A stretch of DNA of 12,404 bases from Methanosarcinaceae archaeon (GCA_020793555.1 DQIO01000272.1:1-12404); one strand, 5' to 3'; counted from the stretch's first letter, positions 1-6,656 are shown. A program made the numbers and translations. The notes: generated from the sequence alone by a model not told the origin.

Positions 1-2
1 CT

Positions 3-1409
3 ATGCCTGTGAAACATCAGGTGGCAATCGTAAACAAAAAAACCACATCTCTTCAGGTTCCTCTTGTAAATGTTCCTCTTTCTCTTCTGGCTATTGCAAG
101 GATGGTCAGTGACGATTTTGACGTTCGGATCATCAATGCTGTGGTGGATACCAATTACGAAGAACTGATTCTTGATGCGTGCAAGGATGCGCTTTGTTTT
201 GGTGTAAGCAGCATGACCTGCTACCAGATCCGTGATGGCATGAATGTGACGGCTGCTGTCAAGGAACGATATCCTGATATGCCTGTTATATGGGGTGGTT
301 ATCATCCCTCAACCCAGGTTGAACAGACGCTTCAAGATCCTAACATAGATATTGTTGTGATCGGACAGGGCGAGTTGACCTTTAAGGAAGTTGTTGGAAG
401 ACTTGCGAAAGGACAATCTCTTGATGGTGTGTCTGGTGTTGCCTACAAGGATAAGGATAAGGATAGGGGACGCATAATTACCAATTCACCTCGCGGTTTT
501 ACAGATCTTAACGAATTCCCTGCAATTCCCTATGATATGGTGGATGTGGAAGCACATATCAAGGGCTACAAGTTTGGGGATCGATGCCTTGATTATTATA
601 TCAGTCAGGGATGCGCAGCAGGGTGTAGTTTCTGCTCGGAGCCCATTTTTTGTGGCAGGAAATGGACAGGTCTTGAGCCTGAGACTGTGGTTGCGGAACT
701 TGAACATCTCGCAAAGACATACAATGTTGATACGTTCATGATAAGGGATAGTGATTTTTTCATCAATGTAAGTAAGTTGAAAGAATTATGCAATCTCCTG
801 ATCGCTAAAGACCTTGGGCTTCGGTTGACGAGTGTCAATGGTCGGATGGAGCAACTTCACCGTATGGATGACGAGGTCTGGGCACTTGCACGAAAAGCAG
901 GTGTGCGTGAAGTTTTCATTGGCGTAGAAAGTGGTTATCAGGAAGCACTGGATGCAATGAACAAGGGTGCACATGTGAGCCAGAGCAAGATATGTGTGGA
1001 ACAGTGCATTAAACACGATATCGATGCACGCACTTCATTCATGGTAGGAATTCCGGGTCTTGATACGAGAAAGGAAATCAAGTTTACATTTGAGGCGATT
1101 CATGAGGTTATATCTGTTTATGGCGAACAAGGGAAACTTGATCAAATGGACGTGTTGTTTTCATTCTTCACGCCGTACCCGAATACCCCGCTCTACCGGA
1201 CGGCTGTTGAGTGTGGATTGCCAGTTCTTGAAACTCTTGGGGACTGGGGCGACTTTGACCAGGTTGACTTTAAGGCGCCATGGATGTCACAGGAATATTA
1301 TGATCTTGTTATAAAGTTCAGGAACGGCATGCCATGGAATTCAGGATGCGATTTTGATGAGTGGTGTGAGTTTTATTCTGGGATCATGGATGAATTTGGC
1401 AAGGTTTAG
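3..1409 (+). CDS. B12-binding-fold radical SAM protein (start possibly cut by window edge)
   Basis: The N-terminal ~150 residues look like a cobalamin-binding Rossmann domain, with a GGYHPS segment near residue 98. No DxHxxG base-off histidine motif is visible. The radical SAM core follows: the cluster motif is CX3CX2C at Cys204, Cys208 and Cys211 (QGCAAGCSFCSEP). The GVESG stretch and the later FFTPYPNTPLY stretch are typical of B12-dependent radical SAM enzymes such as the BchE/HpnP-like and methyltransferase groups. The protein is 468 residues, usual for this superfamily. The first ATG lies only two bases from the window edge, so a longer N-terminus cannot be excluded. Lys-Asp repeats at about residues 149-154 come from a hexanucleotide repeat. 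The substrate cannot be read from sequence. The gene ends 8 bases before a decayed fragment of the downstream permease gene, so it is probably not part of that operon. Confidence 0.85.
   Translation: MPVKHQVAIVNKKTTSLQVPLVNVPLSLLAIARMVSDDFDVRIINAVVDTNYEELILDACKDALCFGVSSMTCYQIRDGMNVTAAVKERYPDMPVIWGGYHPSTQVEQTLQDPNIDIVVIGQGELTFKEVVGRLAKGQSLDGVSGVAYKDKDKDRGRIITNSPRGFTDLNEFPAIPYDMVDVEAHIKGYKFGDRCLDYYISQGCAAGCSFCSEPIFCGRKWTGLEPETVVAELEHLAKTYNVDTFMIRDSDFFINVSKLKELCNLLIAKDLGLRLTSVNGRMEQLHRMDDEVWALARKAGVREVFIGVESGYQEALDAMNKGAHVSQSKICVEQCIKHDIDARTSFMVGIPGLDTRKEIKFTFEAIHEVISVYGEQGKLDQMDVLFSFFTPYPNTPLYRTAVECGLPVLETLGDWGDFDQVDFKAPWMSQEYYDLVIKFRNGMPWNSGCDFDEWCEFYSGIMDEFGKV
447..464 (+). repeat. AAGGAT x3 tandem hexanucleotide in coding sequence
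   Basis: Three perfect AAGGAT units lie inside the radical SAM gene and encode alternating Lys-Asp. A gain or loss of one unit keeps the frame (two codons). It sits in the linker between the B12-type domain and the radical SAM core, where length change is likely tolerated. Confidence 0.7.
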
Positions 1410-1417
1410 TTCCTGAA

Positions 1418-1520
1418 TTGATGATAACAGATTATTTAGTTCATCTATTTACAATAAGTATAGCATTAATTCAGGAATATCTTGCATTGTATGTCTGTGT
1501 TTAGTACCTGCATTTTTGAG
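1418..1520 (+). pseudogene. Decayed 5' fragment of the downstream permease gene
   Basis: About 100 bases here align with the first ~105 bases of the permease gene at 1632-1740. The shared block starts at AATTGATGA and ends at CCTGCATT plus a T-run. By hand I count roughly 12 substitutions and a 4-base deletion. The fragment opens with an ATG at 1421 and reads MITDYLVHLFTI, against MTTDYLVHLLTI in the intact gene. It then hits a stop at about 1502 next to the deletion. Taking the intact gene as ancestral, about ten of the substitutions are G:C to A:T transitions, the other two are A/T swaps, and none goes toward G:C. This fits a neutral remnant of a tandem duplicate. No function is suggested. 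Confidence 0.85.
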
Positions 1521-1537
1521 AAATTTACGATTTTGGC

Positions 1538-1570
1538 GTTTTGACAACATTTTTTGAGTTTTCACAACAT
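1538..1570 (+). repeat. Two 13-bp direct repeats spaced 20 bp
   Basis: GTTTTGACAACAT (1538-1550) and GTTTTCACAACAT (1558-1570) match at 12 of 13 bases. Their starts are exactly 20 bases apart, about two helical turns. They lie just upstream of the palindrome and promoter of the permease operon, so they could be binding sites for a dimeric regulator on one DNA face. That role is inference. Confidence 0.5.
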
Positions 1571-1577
1571 GTATGTA

Positions 1578-1595
1578 TTTCAAATATATTTGAAA
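1578..1595. promoter_or_regulatory. 18-bp perfect palindrome, candidate operator
   Basis: TTTCAAATATATTTGAAA is identical to its reverse complement over all 18 bases. It lies directly upstream of, and touching, the BRE/TATA region of the operon, where an archaeal repressor could block TBP/TFB binding. An ArsR-type winged-helix dimer would suit the downstream genes, but no regulator gene is present in the window. Confidence 0.6.
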
Positions 1596-1637
1596 CCGCA
1601 AACCTTATATCTGATTATTTCAATATAATTTAAATTG
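1593..1637 (+). promoter_or_regulatory. Archaeal BRE/TATA promoter of the permease operon
   Basis: A purine-rich BRE-like stretch (AAACCGCAAAC) is followed by CTTATAT at 1604-1610. Placing the transcript start about 26 bases after the box centre puts it at about 1633, next to the ATG at 1638. A leaderless or near-leaderless mRNA is therefore expected, and no Shine-Dalgarno is seen before this gene. Confidence 0.55.
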
Positions 1638-2678
1638 ATGACAACAGATTATTTAGTTCACCTATTAACAATAGGTATAGCATCAGTTCAGGAATATCTT
1701 GCACTGCATGTCCTGATGTGCCTGGTTCCTGCATTCTTTTTGGCAGGTGCGATTGCATCGCTATTTTCCAAGGAATCCGTATTGAAATTCTTTGGTGCCG
1801 ATGCACCGAAATACATTTCATACTCAGTAGCTGCAGTATCAGGAACCATACTCGCAGTATGCAGTTGCACGGTACTGCCGCTCTTTGCCGGAATATACAA
1901 ACGCGGTGCAGGCATCGGACCTGCAACGACGTTCCTGTTCTCGGCACCTGCCATAAACCTGCTTGCAATTGTGTATACGGCCAAGATATTGGGCTATGAC
2001 ATTGGAGTTGCCCGTGCTGTTGTAGCAGTACTGCTTTCAATTGTTATCGGACTATCAATGGCAATTGTATTTGAGCGGGGAAAGGTTGAACGCAAGAAGA
2101 TTGCCATATTCGGGGAAGAAAAACACAAACACAGCGCCGTACTCTTTGTACTGCTGCTGGCAATTCTTCTTGTAGCAGAGATATTTACTACATGGACCAT
2201 GCGGATCGCTGTGCTTGTCCCATTGATCGCAATTACGATATATGTATCACTTAAATGGTTTAGCCGTGAAGAACTTTCCAGTTGGATGAGTGAGACATGG
2301 TTTTTGGTAAAACAGATCACTCCACTACTTTTGGCCGGTGTGTTCTTTGCAGGGATCATTGTTGAAGTCTTGCCCGCTGAATATGTAGCATCCTATATTG
2401 GCGGTAATTCCATATCATCAAATCTTGTTTCATCGGTTGCAGGAGCGCTTATGTACTTCTCGACATTGACTGAGGTACCAATTATCAATGCCCTCACGCT
2501 TCTTGGAATGGGTAGGGGTCCATCTCTTGCAATGCTTCTGGCAGGACCGGCATTGAGCCTTCCGAATATGATAGTAATTAGCAGGATAATGGGCATCAAG
2601 CGTGCTTCTGTGTATATTTCTCTTGTTGTAGTCATTGCAACGATTGCGGGACTTTTGTTTGGTTACTTTATAGGATGA
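1638..2678 (+). CDS. ArsP_1 / DUF318-family permease
   Basis: This polytopic membrane protein of 346 residues has the hallmark of the ArsP_1 (PF03773) permeases: AVCSCTVLPLFAGIYKRG at about 73-90, with Cys75 and Cys77, followed by GPATTFLFSAPAINLLA. The second half repeats the theme with STLTEVPIINALTLLGMG and a GPALSLPNM segment. A charged linker (about 146-166, rich in Lys/Glu/His) separates the halves. Characterised ArsP proteins export trivalent organoarsenicals, while other members are annotated as metal or metalloid permeases, so the substrate here is unproven. ATG 1638 is chosen over TTG 1635 because it is next to the predicted leaderless transcript start. It is the first gene of the putative operon, and a decayed copy of its 5' end lies upstream. 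The next gene starts 77 bases downstream. Confidence 0.85.
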   Translation: MTTDYLVHLLTIGIASVQEYLALHVLMCLVPAFFLAGAIASLFSKESVLKFFGADAPKYISYSVAAVSGTILAVCSCTVLPLFAGIYKRGAGIGPATTFLFSAPAINLLAIVYTAKILGYDIGVARAVVAVLLSIVIGLSMAIVFERGKVERKKIAIFGEEKHKHSAVLFVLLLAILLVAEIFTTWTMRIAVLVPLIAITIYVSLKWFSREELSSWMSETWFLVKQITPLLLAGVFFAGIIVEVLPAEYVASYIGGNSISSNLVSSVAGALMYFSTLTEVPIINALTLLGMGRGPSLAMLLAGPALSLPNMIVISRIMGIKRASVYISLVVVIATIAGLLFGYFIG

Positions 2679-2755
2679 GGATTTTGATAGAAACACTCGA
2701 TAAATTGTAACAGATAACAATAAATGATACATGGCAGTAACAAAAGGTAGTACCG

Positions 2756-3793
2756 ATGAGCGATGAAAAAAATCTTGGGTTTTTTGAGAAATATTTAACG
2801 TTATGGATATTTATTTGCATTGGCATTGGTATTGCGCTTGGTGAAGTGTTCCCGCAGATTGCAGTCCAAATTGATTCCATGCAGTTGTATCATGTATCCA
2901 TCCCAATCGCGATTCTCTTATTTTTCATGATATATCCCATCATGGTTCAAATCGATTTTAGACAAGTGGTTAAAGCAGGCAAAACGCCAAAACCAGTTCT
3001 TACTACACTATTTGTAAACTGGGCTGTCAAGCCTTTTACAATGCTGTTTTTTGCCTGGCTGTTCATGAGTCACGTTTTCGCTCCTTACCTGACAGAAGCA
3101 CAAGCATCACAATACATAGCAGGCATGATCCTTCTCGGTGTTGCTCCATGTACGGCAATGGTGCTGGTATGGGGTTATCTTGCAAAAGGTAATCAAGGTC
3201 ACACGCTGGTAATGGTCGCAATAAACTCGGTGGTCATGCTTTTCCTGTACGCACCGCTTGCACGTTTATTGCTTGGTATGAGCGACATCATCGTACCGTG
3301 GGAAACAATATTGTTGTCTGTTAGTTTGTATGTCGGTGTGCCATTGTTAGCAGGATACTTTTCACGAAATTATCTTCTTGAAAATAAGGGACGTGATTGG
3401 TTTGAAAACAAATTCTCACCTTCTATGCACAATATTTCAATCACTGCCCTATTGATAACATTGATAACCCTTTTCTCACTTCAGGGCAAGGTTATACTGG
3501 ATAACCCGCTTGTGATCGCAATGATCGCGATTCCACTATTGATTCAGGTATTCTTTATTTTCTTCCTTGGGTACGGCATATCAAAAGCCATAGGGCTTTC
3601 CTATGAAGACGCTGCACCAACCGCGCTGATAGGTGCATCCAACCATTTTGAAGTTGCAATTGCTGTTGCAGCCATGCTTTTTGGTATCAATTCCGGTGCC
3701 GCGCTCGCAACGGTTGTTGGAGTATTGATCGAAGTTCCTGTAATGCTTGGATTGGTCAAAATTAGTTTACGAACACGCAATATTTTCAACTAA
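2756..3793 (+). CDS. acr3: ACR3-family arsenite efflux carrier
   Basis: This is a ten-helix type carrier of the BART superfamily, with 345 residues matching ACR3/ArsB-type lengths. The diagnostic GVAPCTAMVLVW stretch puts the conserved transport cysteine at about Cys132. The C-terminal GASNHFEVAIAVAAMLFG stretch holds the conserved Glu at about 299. Between and after them are the long hydrophobic helices and the SGAALATVVGVLIEVPVML ending typical of ACR3. Known members extrude As(III), some also Sb(III), driven by the proton-motive force. An AAGGTAG element sits 5 bases before the ATG. The gene follows the ArsP_1 permease and is followed 15 bases later by a phosphoesterase, so co-transcription is likely. 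Confidence in the family is high. Arsenite as the real substrate is inferred from the family. Confidence 0.92.
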   Translation: MSDEKNLGFFEKYLTLWIFICIGIGIALGEVFPQIAVQIDSMQLYHVSIPIAILLFFMIYPIMVQIDFRQVVKAGKTPKPVLTTLFVNWAVKPFTMLFFAWLFMSHVFAPYLTEAQASQYIAGMILLGVAPCTAMVLVWGYLAKGNQGHTLVMVAINSVVMLFLYAPLARLLLGMSDIIVPWETILLSVSLYVGVPLLAGYFSRNYLLENKGRDWFENKFSPSMHNISITALLITLITLFSLQGKVILDNPLVIAMIAIPLLIQVFFIFFLGYGISKAIGLSYEDAAPTALIGASNHFEVAIAVAAMLFGINSGAALATVVGVLIEVPVMLGLVKISLRTRNIFN

Positions 3794-3808
3794 CTGATAC
3801 GAGAAAAC

Positions 3809-4498
3809 ATGAAACTGCTGATAATCTCTGACATACACGGAAACAAAGAAGCACTCGATGCAGTGCTTAAGGTTGAACACGATGCGATCGTATGTCTTGG
3901 CGACCTTGTGGACTACGGTCCAGCACCCGCCGAGTGTATAGACCGCATCAGGCAGGCAGGCATCCGCACGATCATGGGAAACCATGATAATGCGGTTGCG
4001 TTCAAGGTCGATTGCGAATGCGGATCTACATATAAGCAGCTCTCGGTTGCAACCCGTGAGTATACCTGGGAGCAACTTGATGATTCTCACATTGAATACC
4101 TAAAGGGTTTGCCGGCGGATATGGATATGACATTCAAAGATGTGATAGTACATTTCGCACATGGCAGCCCACGGTCTATGTATGAGTATATCGAACCTGA
4201 AACTCCTGATGATGAGATATTGGAGATGATACAAAACATGCATGCGGATATTATTATCATCGGGCATTCCCATGTTCCGTTTGTCAGGGAGGTCGGCGGT
4301 GTGACGATCATAAACCCGGGTTCTGTGGGACAGTCTCGCGATAATGACACGCGCGCGAGTTGTGCGGTGTTTGACACAAATACGCAGGCGGTGGATATTA
4401 TCAGATGCGAATATGACATTGATTCGGTCTGTGCGCAGATTCGGGAAAGTATGCCGCATGCTGATGAGTTGATTCAAATATTGGAACGTGGTCATTGA
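3809..4498 (+). CDS. Calcineurin-like metallophosphoesterase
   Basis: The 229-residue protein starts directly with the dimetal phosphoesterase core: SDIHGN (Asp8, His10), GDLVDYGP (Asp32), GNHD (57-60), HFAHGSP, then GHSHVPF and NPGSVGQSRD. This is the Metallophos_2 / YfcE-like layout, seen in archaeal phosphodiesterases and in diadenosine-tetraphosphatase-like proteins. The natural substrate cannot be told. The ATG is 15 bases after the acr3 stop with only a weak purine stretch (GAGA) before it, and its stop is 19 bases upstream of the likely ferredoxin start. A phosphoesterase is not a usual part of metalloid-resistance operons, so its role here is open. It may hydrolyse a nucleotide or a phosphate ester produced under stress. 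Confidence 0.85.
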   Translation: MKLLIISDIHGNKEALDAVLKVEHDAIVCLGDLVDYGPAPAECIDRIRQAGIRTIMGNHDNAVAFKVDCECGSTYKQLSVATREYTWEQLDDSHIEYLKGLPADMDMTFKDVIVHFAHGSPRSMYEYIEPETPDDEILEMIQNMHADIIIIGHSHVPFVREVGGVTIINPGSVGQSRDNDTRASCAVFDTNTQAVDIIRCEYDIDSVCAQIRESMPHADELIQILERGH

Positions 4499-4517
4499 TT
4501 TTTGGAGCAATATAAAG

Positions 4518-4700
4518 ATGGTAATGATAACGGTTGATTTGGACAAATGTACTGGCTGTGGCGCGTGTGTTGATTCATGCCAACACAGGATATTGGAGAT
4601 GCAAGACGGTGTATGCGTTCCTATGAAACCTGAGATGTGTCGTTTTTGCATGCTGTGTGTGGCAGCTTGCAAACCAAAAGCAATTAGTGTAGAAGTTTAG
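4518..4700 (+). CDS. 2x[4Fe-4S] ferredoxin
   Basis: This is a 60-residue bacterial-type ferredoxin with two full CX2CX2CX3C motifs: CTGCGACVDSC and CRFCMLCVAAC. The residue after the last Cys of motif one is Gln and that of motif two is Lys, where most clostridial-type ferredoxins have Pro. Both clusters should still assemble. I chose ATG 4518 because GGAG at 4504-4507 is about 10 bases upstream. A GTG at 4488 would overlap the phosphoesterase stop and add 10 residues without a good ribosome site. It probably passes low-potential electrons to a partner encoded nearby, and the thioredoxin-like and OsmC-like proteins are the obvious candidates. Which partner it serves is inference. Confidence 0.88.
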   Translation: MVMITVDLDKCTGCGACVDSCQHRILEMQDGVCVPMKPEMCRFCMLCVAACKPKAISVEV

Positions 4701-4732
4701 ATAATTAAGGAATAGATTCAGGAAGTATATCT

Positions 4733-5170
4733 ATGTCAAATTGTTCGTGTTTCAGTCCGGAACTTGCACAGCAGGCACTTAAAAATAAAAAAAGTGATCT
4801 GCACAAGGTTCGATGTCCGGTATGTGGAAAGGAGTACACAACTAATCGTAAAGGAGACGAGATTGTTTGCTTTGATTGTGAAAAATCCGGCAATCATGTC
4901 AAAATAAATGAGGTGAAAAATATGGAGAAGATGAAAATCGAAATACTTGGGACCGGTTGTGCTAAATGCAACAAGACAAAGGGAATCGTAGAGAAGGCTG
5001 TTTCACAAAGCGGAGTGGATGCAGAGGTCGTTAAGGTTGAGGATTTTGACAAGATCATCGCATACGGTGTTATGATAACGCCTGCTGTGGTTGTTGACGG
5101 GGAGGTCAAAGTCGCAGGAAAAGTGCCTAGTGTGGATGATGTTGTGAAGTGGATCACCAAAAAAATATAG
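4733..5170 (+). CDS. Zinc-ribbon domain fused to TM0996/MTH895-type thioredoxin-like domain
   Basis: The first ~63 residues carry an N-terminal NCSC (Cys4, Cys6) and a zinc-ribbon-like pair, CPVC (28-31) and CFDC (46-49). Residues 64-145 are a compact thioredoxin fold of the TM0996/MTH895 group (Thioredoxin_3): MKIEILGTGCAKCNKTK with CX2C at Cys76/Cys79, then the cis-proline loop ITPAVVVDG and a PSVDDVVKWI end. Stand-alone members are about 75-85 residues, so the N-terminal part is an extension. AGGAAG at 4720-4725 precedes the ATG by 7 bases. A second, very strong GAGGTGA lies in frame just before Met64, so the redox domain may also be made alone. Small redox proteins of this group often sit beside permeases and ars genes, as here. 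Confidence 0.85.
   Translation: MSNCSCFSPELAQQALKNKKSDLHKVRCPVCGKEYTTNRKGDEIVCFDCEKSGNHVKINEVKNMEKMKIEILGTGCAKCNKTKGIVEKAVSQSGVDAEVVKVEDFDKIIAYGVMITPAVVVDGEVKVAGKVPSVDDVVKWITKKI
4910..4924 (+). promoter_or_regulatory. Internal Shine-Dalgarno and ATG for the stand-alone redox domain
   Basis: GAGGTGA at 4910-4916 is a near-perfect anti-16S match, 5 bases before an in-frame ATG at 4922 (Met64 of the fusion). Initiation here would give an ~82-residue protein (4922-5170), the usual length of the TM0996/MTH895 group. No stop codon separates the two modules. Confidence 0.5.
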
Positions 5171-5214
5171 GCAGAAACATGCAAATTTTTGGAAATATTA
5201 AAGGAGAAATTGAC

Positions 5215-5634
5215 ATGGGTTTTGATTATCAAAATGAATTGGAATGGAGCGGAGAACTAAAAGGTGTTCTTTCATCAGGTAATGGAAAAAACGATATTAA
5301 GATTGCAGTTCCGCCAGAATTTGGAGGACATGAAGGCTTTGTAAGTCCTGAAGATATGTTTGTCGGGTCAATGAATGCGTGTTTTATGACTACGTTTTTG
5401 GTCTTTGCCAAGAAGACAGGCATTGATCTTGTTTCCTATAAGTCAAATGCTGTTGGGCATCTGGAAAAGGTGGATGGCAAGAATGTTTTTACAAAAATTG
5501 ATGTAAGACCTCAAATCAAAGCAAATGCCAGTCGCGATGAGATAATGGCAGTTGTTGAGCATGTTAAGGAGTATTCAATTGTTCTAAATTCTATGAAAAC
5601 CGACGTAGAGATCGAAGCATCAATTTTAGATTAA
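5215..5634 (+). CDS. OsmC/Ohr-family protein lacking the second cysteine
   Basis: The 139-residue alpha/beta OsmC fold has PPEFGGHEGFVSPEDMFVGS, then the helix with the first conserved cysteine (NACFMTTF). The second family cysteine is normally in a C-P/x-V-x-N-S-L/M-K stretch. Here the matching segment reads YSIVLNSMKTDV, so Ser appears to replace Cys. Classical OsmC/Ohr proteins use both cysteines to reduce hydroperoxides, so this one may work differently or act as a binding protein. ATG 5215 is chosen because AGGAGA at 5202-5207 is 7 bases upstream. An upstream ATG at 5179 and a start at 5149 lack such a site, and the latter would overlap the preceding gene. The gene is downstream of the zinc-ribbon/thioredoxin gene in the same run. 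Confidence 0.85.
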   Translation: MGFDYQNELEWSGELKGVLSSGNGKNDIKIAVPPEFGGHEGFVSPEDMFVGSMNACFMTTFLVFAKKTGIDLVSYKSNAVGHLEKVDGKNVFTKIDVRPQIKANASRDEIMAVVEHVKEYSIVLNSMKTDVEIEASILD

Positions 5635-5653
5635 AATTATGGGGAAAAGTACA

Positions 5654-6046
5654 ATGTCAAAAAATCTGGAAATGGCAGATAAAGTGAAATGTTCATGTGA
5701 ATCTGATAATGTGGGGGTATTCCCCTGTGCCGGCGCATCGAACACGGGTCAGATAAGCAACAAAATCGGAGTCGAACTTGCAAAGAGTGGTGTAGGTACA
5801 ATGATGTGTACGGTAGGTATTGGAGGGCATCGCCCCGGGCTTATAAAATCAGCCGAAGGCTGCGACCGCATAATCGCGATTGACGGCTGCCCTCTAAATT
5901 GCGCAAAGGAGACACTTGAACATGCAGGGATTGATGTGGACACGCATATCGTGGTGACAGAACTTGGTGTTAAGAAGAATTATGAACTTGAAATTTCGCC
6001 TGCGCAGGTTGAAGAAGTGATGGAAAAGGTTGTTGAAATCCTTTGA
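5654..6046 (+). CDS. DGC-domain (putative zinc-binding) protein
   Basis: The 130-residue protein has the DGC signature of PF08859, IDGCPLNCAK with Cys79 and Cys83. It also has Cys13/Cys15 near the N-terminus, Cys25 in VFPCAGASNTGQ, Cys52 in MMCTVGIGGHRPG and Cys70 (AEGCDR). The set of seven cysteines suggests metal or metalloid binding, and the family is described only as putative zinc-binding. ATG 5654 is favoured because GGGGAA at 5641-5646 lies 7 bases upstream. ATG 5639 would add five residues. It is the last gene of the run, since the next gene (6110-6601) is on the opposite strand. DGC proteins near metalloid transporters are plausible metallochaperones or sensors. That is inference. 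Confidence 0.85.
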   Translation: MSKNLEMADKVKCSCESDNVGVFPCAGASNTGQISNKIGVELAKSGVGTMMCTVGIGGHRPGLIKSAEGCDRIIAIDGCPLNCAKETLEHAGIDVDTHIVVTELGVKKNYELEISPAQVEEVMEKVVEIL

Positions 6047-6109
6047 ATAAATGTGAGTGCCAGCGGATTGACTAAGCATCAAAAATATCTATACGAATGA
6101 CGATATCAT

Positions 6110-6601
6110 CTACAATTCAACTATATCAACATTCAATGTAGCAATATCAAGAAGCGCAACCGTTCGCTTTCCTGTAAGCACGCCCGATGTCTCTCCCGGA
6201 TTGATTACCGGCGTGCCTTTGATGTTCTCAACTCCTGCATCATGGGTGTGCCCCCGAACAACGACATCGAAATTGCCTGATGCTGCAAGTGCTTTTACTG
6301 CTGCTTCGTTTGTTCCATGAAGCAGCGCAATATGCCTGCAATTGATCGTGATATCACCAAAGTCACCGCAGACCTCTGCGCCGAACTCCTCGAACCATTT
6401 TTTAAGCGTTATTTTGTCACCGTCATTGTTCCCAAAAACAAAATACAGTTTTGCGTCAAGGTTCTTGAAAGCACGTGCCGTAAAAGGAGATACGATATCT
6501 CCGGCGTGAAGTACGGCTGTTACTTTCTTTTCGTTAAAGAATGCCACAGCATCCTTAATTGCCTGCAGGTTATCGTGTGAGTCTGACATTGTTCCTATCA
6601 T
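6110..6601 (-). CDS. YfcE/MJ0936-type metallophosphoesterase
   Basis: The 163-residue single-domain phosphodiesterase has SDSHDN (Asp7, His9), HAGDIV (Asp35), FGNNDGD, LLHG, RGHTHD (His118, His120) and INPGE in the family order. Length and motifs match the MJ0936/YfcE group, whose characterised members hydrolyse phosphodiester bonds with Mn or Ni and have poorly known natural substrates. I start it at ATG 6601 because AGAGG lies about 7 bases upstream on the minus strand. The longer reading from 6688 adds 29 hydrophobic residues outside the fold and would overlap the promoter region. It is convergent with the DGC gene and divergent from the FKBP gene. Its motifs differ from those of the phosphoesterase at 3809 (GNND versus GNHD, GHTH versus GHSH), so the two are not recent duplicates. 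Confidence 0.88.
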   Translation of the reverse strand: MIGTMSDSHDNLQAIKDAVAFFNEKKVTAVLHAGDIVSPFTARAFKNLDAKLYFVFGNNDGDKITLKKWFEEFGAEVCGDFGDITINCRHIALLHGTNEAAVKALAASGNFDVVVRGHTHDAGVENIKGTPVINPGETSGVLTGKRTVALLDIATLNVDIVEL

Positions 6602-6656
6602 TTGTGTGCCTCTTTTTGGAAACCAATACAACATCTTAATCGCATGGATGAAGAAC

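Noticed and set aside
1630..2040. 136-codon minus-strand open frame over the permease start
   Set aside because: It is antisense to the conserved CSC permease motif region, with no domain.
4100..4672. 190-codon minus-strand open frame
   Set aside because: It overlaps the phosphoesterase and ferredoxin, both with clear motifs. No family features are seen.
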